Below are positions 1 through 4,868 of a DNA stretch of 6,337 nt, one piece after another; within the stretch, counting starts at the first letter, position 1; each line of letters begins with the position of its first letter. The notes beneath the pieces were generated by a model. It was not told the origin of the DNA and did no database searches. It saw only the letters and a program-made list of their open reading frames with translations. The translations under genes were made by a program, and so were the position numbers. Origin of the DNA: Clostridiales bacterium (GTDB lineage: Bacteria > Bacillota > Clostridia > Oscillospirales > Acutalibacteraceae); NCBI GenBank assembly GCA_012516295.1, contig JAAYWU010000050.1:1-6337 (forward strand), written 5' to 3'.

Positions 1-182
1 TATTTACAGTTTACACATTTTCCTGCATATGTCAATCTTTTTTCAGCGGAATAGCCATAGAAAATTTTTGCAGCATCCGCTTTGTTCCGGCATGTAATCC
101 CTTGCGGGAAATACGCGCCCGCCGCCTGCTGCATTCGAGCGGATTCCGCTGCTTCGATGGTATATTTGCCTTCATAGCACAT
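1..182 (-). CDS. Putative partial ORF running off the left edge, unidentified, with a CxxC motif
   Basis: From an ATG at 182-180 a minus-strand frame stays open for 60 codons to the window edge. It begins MCYEGKYTIEAAESARMQQ and reaches a CVNCK (CxxC) motif at the edge. The frame is also open upstream of the ATG to a TAA at 212-210. The start lies 39 nt after the YitT stop on the same strand, a normal operon distance. The amino-acid mix (Ala, Glu, Lys, Tyr) looks protein-like. Against it, there is no Shine-Dalgarno sequence before the ATG, third positions are not clearly GC-biased, and a promoter-like sequence lies inside its visible end. I recognise no family. It could be the start of a small zinc-ribbon or redox protein, gene debris, or a chance open frame. 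Confidence 0.28.
   Translation of the reverse strand, partial: MCYEGKYTIEAAESARMQQAAGAYFPQGITCRNKADAAKIFYGYSAEKRLTYAGKCVNCK
8..35 (-). promoter_or_regulatory. Possible sigma-A promoter pointing out of the left edge
   Basis: On the minus strand a perfect -35 TTGACA (30-35) is followed after 16 bp by TAAACT (8-13), which matches 4 of 6 positions of TATAAT. If used, it would transcribe a gene beyond the left edge. It conflicts with reading 1-182 as coding, so at most one of these two interpretations is likely to be fully right. Confidence 0.3.
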
Positions 183-221
183 TTTTATGCGTTTTTCAGA
201 AAGGCTGTTTTATATAAGTTC

Positions 222-1109
222 CTACCGCACTTCAAGCCGGCTTTCAAAGTTGCCAAGAATCATGTTCGGCGAAACGACAAAGGCGAAAACCTTCGGGTCC
301 TCCTGAAAAAGCAATCTTTTCAGGTACTGCCACTCATATTTGTTGATGACCGTCATATGGACCAGTTGACCGTGCTGGGTAAATTCGCCCCAGCCGTTCC
401 AGCTGGTTACTCCCCTGCCCGTAAACTCCGTCAGCTTTTTGCCAAGCTCCGGGTTTTTGGAGACAATGAACACCGTAAGCTTGATGTTTTGATCGTGCAC
501 CTGATCCATTACGACGGTCGCAATGAAGGAAAAGATAAGCGAATACGCCGCTGTTTCCAGATCGAGCTTCACCGCCGCAAAGAGATAGACAAAGGTGTTT
601 ATAAAGAGAGAAATCCGCCCGACGCTGAAACTCGGGTACTTCTTGGAGCAAATCATTCCGACAACGTCCGCCCCGCCGCCGGAGCCGCCTTCCCTTAGCG
701 ACAGCCCTACACCATAGCCGCAGACGGCCCCGCCGATCAGGCAGTTGAGCAAAGCGTCGGAAAACAAAGGCTTCGGCGGGGCCGGAAGCACCGTCATCAG
801 GAAGGATTGGACGCATACGGCAATCATCGTGCGGATAATAAATTTGCGCCCCAAGACTTTCAAACCCATATAGATCAACGGTATGTTCATCAGCCAGGTG
901 ATAATCCCCACAATGTCAATCTGCGTGGGTACGGGAATGCCGCATACGTCGGCGATCACCCATTTCATTATCTGCGCAACCCCGGTGAAGCCCCCGCTGT
1001 AAAGCCCCGCGGGAACCAGAAAGAACCGGTAAGAAATCGAAAACAAGACGACGCCGAGCAGGATATACACCATATGTAACCATTCGTTATGGTTCTCTTC
1101 TTTTTTCAT
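222..1109 (-). CDS. YitT family membrane protein (YitT membrane domain plus C-terminal DUF2179)
   Basis: This is a 295-residue protein of the YitT family, integral membrane proteins widespread in Firmicutes whose transported substrate or role is not established. Hydrophobic segments lie at about residues 12-32, 62-82, 91-109, 119-136, 163-181 and 187-202. Family hallmarks are VPAGLYSGGFTGVAQ (32-46) and the glycine-rich LREGGSGGGADVVG (138-151). The cytosolic C-terminal third matches DUF2179, with GRGVTSWNGWGEFT (231-244), a central VINKYE segment (254-259), DPKVFAFV (271-278) and a final LGNF (285-288). The frame is also open to a GTG at 1169. I chose the ATG at 1109 because MKKEENHNEW leads directly into the first membrane segment, as is usual for the family, and the extra 20 residues look non-coding. 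Neither start has a convincing Shine-Dalgarno sequence. It lies 143 bp below the deglycase gene on the same strand with no clear terminator between them, so read-through is possible. A functional link to the sugar cluster is not shown. Confidence 0.9.
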   Translation of the reverse strand: MKKEENHNEWLHMVYILLGVVLFSISYRFFLVPAGLYSGGFTGVAQIMKWVIADVCGIPVPTQIDIVGIITWLMNIPLIYMGLKVLGRKFIIRTMIAVCVQSFLMTVLPAPPKPLFSDALLNCLIGGAVCGYGVGLSLREGGSGGGADVVGMICSKKYPSFSVGRISLFINTFVYLFAAVKLDLETAAYSLIFSFIATVVMDQVHDQNIKLTVFIVSKNPELGKKLTEFTGRGVTSWNGWGEFTQHGQLVHMTVINKYEWQYLKRLLFQEDPKVFAFVVSPNMILGNFESRLEVR

Positions 1110-1252
1110 AGCATTTTCGTCAGCCTTTTCGAAGCCCTGCCTGTAAAAATTCCCGGGGCAAAACGGCACCCGCCGGTGAAATCAACCGAAACCATTCCTT
1201 TTACAAACAGGCGAATATTCAGGGTATCCTTGCGGCAAATCCGGAACGGTGA

Positions 1253-2218
1253 TTAGTATTCCAATTTCCACATGTACCTTCTCATGGTGAGCGGATGGCT
1301 GCGGACAATCGCGATTTGCTCCGCGTAGACACGCATTACGGCGCTCAGGATCATCGGATTAAAATACTCGGCCACAGCCGCCGGGAGCGAATCAATCCCG
1401 TAATCTTTTCCGTCCACAATGGTTGCCTTCGCTTGGAAGCGATGCAGGAAATCCATTGCGCGCGCATCCAGGGCGCGTGTGCGGCCGCTGTTCATCAGCA
1501 GGATGAACGGAACATCCTTATCCACAATTTCAAACGGGCCATGGAAGAATTCCCCGTCGTGGAAGCAGCCGGAATTGATCCACTGCATCTCCATCATCAG
1601 GCACAATGAGAACGTGTAGGCAACGCATTGCGTTGCGCCGGAACTCATCACATATACGACCGGCGCGTCCTTGTACTCCTGCGCAAACTTCTTTGCCGCG
1701 GGAAGCACAAAGGAAACCGCGTTTTCGATCATGTCATAAATCTTGCCAAAAGCCGTCTGCATATCCTCGTAATGCTCATACCCCTCATACTGATTTAAAA
1801 TCTCTACGGAGAGGTCGAGGACATTTACCATCTTTTCCAGCTTCGCCGCGTAGTTTTTCTCAAAGCCGTGCACAATCACATAGTGCGCGTTCTGTGCAAG
1901 GGGGGAATCCTCCTTGTGCGTTACCGCTATGACCTTCGCGCCCTTTTCCATCGCCAGTTTGGACGCCGCAACGGTTTCCGGCGTGTTTCCGCCGAGGGAG
2001 CAGGTAATTACAATCGCGGTGCTGTCCACGCCAACCGGTGTTGCGTGCACAAATTCATTGGCTGTGAAATGACCCGTGCGAAGCATTTTTGCGTTTTGCT
2101 CAAGAAAGTACTTTCCGGGATAAAGCTCTGCCTTCGATGCGCCACAGCCTACATAATACACCGACTTGATACCCGGAACCTCTTTCTTAATTTCTGATAC
2201 AATTTTTTTTACTTCCAT
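1253..2218 (-). CDS. SIS-domain sugar isomerase-like protein, probable ketosamine-6-phosphate deglycase (FrlB/FraB-like)
   Basis: This is a 321-residue cytosolic double-SIS protein. The first SIS domain spans about residues 18-150 (VYYVGCGASKAE at 20-31, CSLGGNTPET at 73-82). The second spans about 185-310 (VVYVMSSGAT at 187-196). The stretch GCFHDGEFFHGPFEIV (217-232) and the ending MRRYMWKLEY closely resemble recalled FrlB, which cleaves fructoselysine 6-phosphate to glucose 6-phosphate and lysine. FraB does the same with 6-phosphofructose-aspartate. The Glu/His pair reported as catalytic in FraB, 16 residues apart, appears here as E210 and H226. These features favour a deglycase over GlmS or a phosphosugar isomerase, though the amine released cannot be read from the sequence. 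I chose the ATG at 2218 because AGAGGG ends 6 nt upstream. The frame is open to 2266, but that would place the start next to the predicted transcription start and run through a leader hairpin. The gene has its own promoter. Confidence 0.88.
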   Translation of the reverse strand: MEVKKIVSEIKKEVPGIKSVYYVGCGASKAELYPGKYFLEQNAKMLRTGHFTANEFVHATPVGVDSTAIVITCSLGGNTPETVAASKLAMEKGAKVIAVTHKEDSPLAQNAHYVIVHGFEKNYAAKLEKMVNVLDLSVEILNQYEGYEHYEDMQTAFGKIYDMIENAVSFVLPAAKKFAQEYKDAPVVYVMSSGATQCVAYTFSLCLMMEMQWINSGCFHDGEFFHGPFEIVDKDVPFILLMNSGRTRALDARAMDFLHRFQAKATIVDGKDYGIDSLPAAVAEYFNPMILSAVMRVYAEQIAIVRSHPLTMRRYMWKLEY

Positions 2219-2224
2219 ATCGAT

Positions 2225-2230
2225 CCCTCT
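2225..2230 (-). promoter_or_regulatory. Ribosome binding site fixing the deglycase start
   Basis: AGAGGG on the minus strand lies 6 nt before the ATG at 2218. It decides for this start over the in-frame upstream ATG at 2266, which has no comparable site. Confidence 0.8.
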
Positions 2231-2242
2231 TTGTATTTTTTG

Positions 2243-2261
2243 ATCCGCTCTTCCGGCGGAT
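2243..2261 (-). other. Small stem-loop in the 5' leader of the deglycase mRNA
   Basis: On the minus strand ATCCGC (2261-2256) pairs perfectly with GCGGAT (2248-2243) around a 7-nt loop. It sits between the predicted transcription start (about 2282) and the ribosome binding site. No U-run follows, so it is not a terminator. It may protect the 5' end of the mRNA or simply be fortuitous. Confidence 0.45.
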
Positions 2262-2311
2262 GACATAACGTATTATTATGTTATAACCATTATAATACAA
2301 CTAATAATACA
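2261..2311 (-). promoter_or_regulatory. Candidate repressor operator: repeated GTATTAT words and inverted repeats over the promoter
   Basis: Several symmetric elements overlap the deglycase promoter. An imperfect palindrome at 2261-2283 has arms TGACATAA and TTATGTTA with 7 bp between them and one mismatch. A longer inverted repeat has perfect 9-bp arms, GTATTATTA at 2270-2278 and TAATAATAC at 2302-2310, with 23 bp between them. On the minus strand TGTATTAT occurs twice in direct orientation (2304-2311 and 2292-2299, 12 bp apart), and CGTATTAT occurs inverted at 2269-2276. Binding here would cover the -10 region and the predicted start site, so repression is the natural reading. The cognate regulator is not in the window. 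The AT-richness of the region makes some of this symmetry easier to obtain by chance. Confidence 0.55.
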
Positions 2312-2317
2312 TGTCAA
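2289..2317 (-). promoter_or_regulatory. Consensus sigma-A promoter for the deglycase gene
   Basis: On the minus strand a perfect -35 TTGACA (2312-2317), a 17-bp spacer and a perfect -10 TATAAT (2289-2294) match the housekeeping promoter consensus at all 12 positions. Transcription would start near 2282 and give a leader of about 64 nt. The -35 box overlaps the TGA stop of the upstream HAD gene (2314-2316), so the promoter lies inside an otherwise compact gene run. It would let the deglycase be expressed separately from the transporter. A full-consensus promoter usually needs a repressor for control, which fits the overlapping repeats. Confidence 0.9.
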
Positions 2318-2991
2318 ATATATTTGCAATTTTTTCTCTCATTTCCCTTATCCAAAAGCAAAATAGCGTCGGCAATCGAGTCGATCGCAACGTCGGCCCT
2401 GCTGCGGTCAAACGGGAACCGGTTATCAACCAGCGCAGCCACAAACGCTCCCGCCCGGTGCGCCGCTTCGATTCCAACCGTCGAATCCTCTATGACCAGA
2501 CACTCTTTCGGGGATACGCCCAGCCTTTTCGCGGTTTCAAGGTATACTTCCGGATACGGCTTGGGCCTGGCGCAGTCCTCTCCGCTGATGACAGCGTCCA
2601 TACTGTCAAAGACGCCCACTTCTTTCAGGATGGCTTTCACCTTTGCATATTCCGTCGAGGAGGCCACGGCCGTGCGGATGCCGTTTCTGCGGGCATAGGC
2701 AAGCACCTCCTTAACAGCCGGACGAAAGAGCTTTCCATAGTCGGTTTTCCCGCCGTAGCGCGGAATCCAGCAAAAGCGGAATTCTTCTTTCATTTCTTCC
2801 GCGCTCTTACCGGACCCGGAAAGGCTTGCGATGAGGTCCCAAGTCTCTTTTGAGCCTCTCCCCACAAGAACATCCAAATCCTTCTCCTTTACCGAGGAAT
2901 TGTACTGCCGGATATATTGGAGAACGCGCTGCTGATTCATCGGCTCCGTATCCACGATTACGCCGTCCATATCAAAAATAACAGCTTTCAT
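2314..2991 (-). CDS. HAD superfamily hydrolase, beta-phosphoglucomutase/phosphatase-like
   Basis: This 225-residue protein has all four HAD motifs. Motif I is FDMDGVIVDTE (6-16), with nucleophile D7 and acid/base D9. Motif II is VASS (109-112), with S111. The motif III lysine is in ARPKPYP, at K144. Motif IV is LVIEDSTVGIEAA (165-177), with E168 and D169. A helical cap lies at about residues 17-85, as in subfamily I enzymes related to beta-phosphoglucomutase and small sugar-phosphate phosphatases. The cap lacks an obvious match to the phosphoglucomutase Arg/Ser substrate loop, so phosphatase is at least as likely as mutase. The substrate is unknown, and the context suggests a hexose phosphate or phosphorylated conjugate. 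The permease stop TGA (2996-2994) overlaps the first of two ATGs (2994 and 2991). GAAGGG lies 3 nt before the first and 6 nt before the second, so 2991 is preferred and translation is probably coupled to the permease. Confidence 0.88.
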   Translation of the reverse strand: MKAVIFDMDGVIVDTEPMNQQRVLQYIRQYNSSVKEKDLDVLVGRGSKETWDLIASLSGSGKSAEEMKEEFRFCWIPRYGGKTDYGKLFRPAVKEVLAYARRNGIRTAVASSTEYAKVKAILKEVGVFDSMDAVISGEDCARPKPYPEVYLETAKRLGVSPKECLVIEDSTVGIEAAHRAGAFVAALVDNRFPFDRSRADVAIDSIADAILLLDKGNERKNCKYI

Positions 2992-2993
2992 CA

Positions 2994-3824
2994 TCAGCCC
3001 TTCACCGCTCCGGCGGTAAGCCCGCGCACAAACTGCTTGGACATGCAGAAGAACAGGATAATTAACGGCAACGACGCAATAATCAAACCGGCCAGCGTTG
3101 TCGTATAGTCAACCTTCAGGTCGCCTTTAAAGGTCATAAGGCCGATCGGAATTGTCTGTATCGCTTTATTGTTCAGGAATACGTTCGCAAAGAGGAACTC
3201 ATTCCAAACAAAATTCAAGTTCACGATTGCACAGGACGCAAAGATCGGTTTACTGATCGGAACGATGATCTTTGTGAAAATCTGGAAGCTGTTATACCCG
3301 TCCACAATCGCGGCCTCTTCCAATTCCACCGGAATCGACAGGAAATACGAGCGCATCAGGAACACGGTGAACGGAATGCGGAACGCAATATAGGGCAGAA
3401 TAACCGCAAAATAAGTATCGTAAATTCCCAGCGTTTTCAGTATCTTGTACAGCGGTACCAGCGCCACCTGTTCGGAAAGCGCCATTCCCCCCAGAACAAT
3501 CACGAAAATGATTCCGGCCCCTTTGGCTTTGAACCTGGTAAGCCCGTAAGCGAGGAACGAAGACAGGATAAGAATCGCGCAGAGCGAGACCGTGCTGACC
3601 AGGACCGAGTTGCCAAAATACCTGTACAGGCCGAGGTTCCATGCTTTCACATAGTTGTCAAACCTCCATACCTGCGGCAGGGCAAGGGAATTTCGGAAAA
3701 GCTCCAGATTGGTCTTTAACGAGTTAAGGATAATCCAAAGAAGGGGCGCGAAAATGATGGCGCACAGGAGAATGCAGAGCAGATTGAGGAGAATTTTGGA
3801 TGTTTTATAACTATTTGTTTTCAT
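2994..3824 (-). CDS. CUT1 ABC transporter permease (MalG/UgpE type)
   Basis: This 276-residue inner-membrane permease has six hydrophobic segments, at about residues 11-33, 71-95, 104-125, 136-158, 194-213 and 243-262. The cytoplasmic EAA loop that docks the ATPase is clear: EEAAIVDGYNSFQIF starts at 169, with E170, A171, A172 and G176, and ends in IIVP (186-189). The N-terminal LLWIILNSLKTNLELF and the C-terminal tail are typical of the MalG-side subunit of sugar importers. It should pair with the permease encoded just upstream and the lipoprotein receptor. AAGGAGG (3835-3841) lies 10 nt before the ATG and touches the stop codon of the previous gene, 16 nt away. The stop overlaps the HAD gene start. 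The exact sugar cannot be inferred from the permease. Confidence 0.95.
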   Translation of the reverse strand: MKTNSYKTSKILLNLLCILLCAIIFAPLLWIILNSLKTNLELFRNSLALPQVWRFDNYVKAWNLGLYRYFGNSVLVSTVSLCAILILSSFLAYGLTRFKAKGAGIIFVIVLGGMALSEQVALVPLYKILKTLGIYDTYFAVILPYIAFRIPFTVFLMRSYFLSIPVELEEAAIVDGYNSFQIFTKIIVPISKPIFASCAIVNLNFVWNEFLFANVFLNNKAIQTIPIGLMTFKGDLKVDYTTTLAGLIIASLPLIILFFCMSKQFVRGLTAGAVKG

Positions 3825-3834
3825 GTTTCTTTTT

Positions 3835-3841
3835 CCTCCTT
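3835..3841 (-). promoter_or_regulatory. Strong ribosome binding site of the MalG-type permease
   Basis: AAGGAGG on the minus strand lies 10 nt before the ATG at 3824. Its first base is the last base of the upstream permease stop codon (TGA, 3843-3841), which makes termination and reinitiation tightly linked. Confidence 0.75.
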
Positions 3842-4713
3842 CAATCCTTTCCGGAATTTGTGACTTTCAACTGCAGCACAGAAAGCCCAACGGTGATTAC
3901 AAAGATGAATACGCCGGTAACGGCCGCCATCCCGAGGTCGTCGTGCAGGAAAGCCTGCTGGTACAGGAACAGACCGAGAACCTGGGTGCTGTTTCCGGGC
4001 CCGCCGCTTGTTGTGGAGTAAACCTCCGTATACAGCTTAAACGCGCCGATGACCGTTATGATGGAGCACACCAGAAGCTGTTCCTTCGCCTGGGGAATCA
4101 GAATGCTGATCGCCCTTCTCACCGGGCCAGCCCCGTCGATTGCGGCTGCTTCGGAATATTCCTCCGGAACATTCTGAAAGGCCACGCACATCAGAAGGGC
4201 AATATAGCCCGTAAACTGCCATTGGCTCATGGCAATGATGCAGTAGATTGCAAGCTTGGAATCGCCCAGCCACGCTTTTCCGGGCAAGTGCAAAGCCTTG
4301 AGAAGCGCGTTCAAAAAGCCGACATTCGGGTCATAAATGAACGTAAACATTAAGCCAACCGCCACCAGCGAAATCAGCGACGGCATGAAATAGATATTGC
4401 GGTAGATGCTTTTTAATTTTTTTGCAATGGCGGTGCCTTCAATAATCAACGCCAAAATTGTTCCGACCCCCACCTGTACAATCAATGAAATAATGCAGTA
4501 CAACCCGTTATTCTTGAGCATGATGGGAAAGGCTTCGTCCATAAAAAACCGACGGTAATTATCCAGCCCGACAAAGGCCGCGCCCGCAGAATAGGAAGAA
4601 AGCCGGAAAAAACTGTATCCTATATTCATGAAAACCGGGATATAGACAAAGAAAAGAACCATAATGAGCCCGGGAAGCATGTAGAGATACGGAACACATT
4701 TTCTTGTTTTCAA
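3841..4713 (-). CDS. CUT1 ABC transporter permease (MalF/UgpA type), probable TTG start
   Basis: From the TTG at 4713 this is a 290-residue permease starting LKTRKCVPYLYMLPGLIMV, which matches the short basic N-terminus of UgpA/MalF-like subunits. Hydrophobic segments lie at about residues 10-30, 70-92, 106-127, 154-176, 213-233 and 261-282. The EAA loop is EEYSEAAAIDGAGPVRRA (184-201) ending in LIP (205-207). A second feature typical of the family is STTSGGPGNSTQVL near residues 233-246. The frame is open to an ATG at 4821, which would add 36 residues. That stretch contains a strong stem-loop, uses codons such as ATA, AGG and AGA, has no recognisable domain, and its ATG lacks a good Shine-Dalgarno sequence. 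By contrast AGGTG ends 6 nt before the TTG. If the ATG at 4821 is used, the protein is 326 residues. It forms the membrane channel with the following permease. Confidence 0.93.
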   Translation of the reverse strand: MKTRKCVPYLYMLPGLIMVLFFVYIPVFMNIGYSFFRLSSYSAGAAFVGLDNYRRFFMDEAFPIMLKNNGLYCIISLIVQVGVGTILALIIEGTAIAKKLKSIYRNIYFMPSLISLVAVGLMFTFIYDPNVGFLNALLKALHLPGKAWLGDSKLAIYCIIAMSQWQFTGYIALLMCVAFQNVPEEYSEAAAIDGAGPVRRAISILIPQAKEQLLVCSIITVIGAFKLYTEVYSTTSGGPGNSTQVLGLFLYQQAFLHDDLGMAAVTGVFIFVITVGLSVLQLKVTNSGKD

Positions 4714-4738
4714 ATCCTTCACCTGCTTTTTTGAAATA

Positions 4739-4768
4739 CGGGCAGGTCTCCTTTTGAAAGCCTGCCCG
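4739..4768. other. Strong stem-loop between the binding-protein and permease genes
   Basis: CGGGCAGG (4739-4746) pairs perfectly with CCTGCCCG (4761-4768) around a 14-nt loop. As an mRNA hairpin on the minus-strand transcript it lies about 100 nt after the binding-protein stop and 25 nt before the TTG start of the permease. Such intercistronic hairpins commonly let the receptor be made in excess of the membrane subunits, by partial termination or by 3'-end protection. The downstream tail on the minus strand (TATTTC) is a poor U-run. On the plus strand the stem is followed by CAGTTTTTTATTT, so it would work better as a terminator of antisense transcription. The minus-strand loop carries a Shine-Dalgarno-like AAAAGGAG with no start codon at a normal distance. 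Confidence 0.7.
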
Positions 4769-4868
4769 CAGTTTTTTATTTCAGGGGATTCGCTACGAGT
4801 ACTATTTTTAACGACACACATACTTCACGCCGGGAACATGCCCGAAACGGTATCCTGGAAGCCTGTGC

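Noticed and set aside
138..150. Palindrome AGCGGATTCCGCT after the YitT gene as a terminator
   Set aside because: The stem is 5 bp with a 3-nt loop and no T-run on either side, and it lies within a possible coding frame.
102..698. Plus-strand 198-codon open frame
   Set aside because: It lies mainly opposite the YitT gene, has an Arg/His/Lys-rich shadow composition, no domain and no ribosome binding site. The minus-strand gene has clear family motifs.
334..816. Second minus-strand frame of 160 codons within the YitT gene
   Set aside because: It is Arg-rich, out of frame with the real gene and without a start signal. The YitT frame is intact, so it does not indicate a frameshift.
1160..1190. 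GC-rich inverted repeat (CGGC, GGGT, GCCG followed by TTTT) downstream of the deglycase gene as a terminator
   Set aside because: The stem is only 4 bp and the T-run is short, so it is too weak to call.
2311..2853. Plus-strand 180-codon open frame opposite the HAD gene
   Set aside because: It is a shadow frame. All four HAD motifs are intact on the minus strand, and the plus product has no recognisable features.
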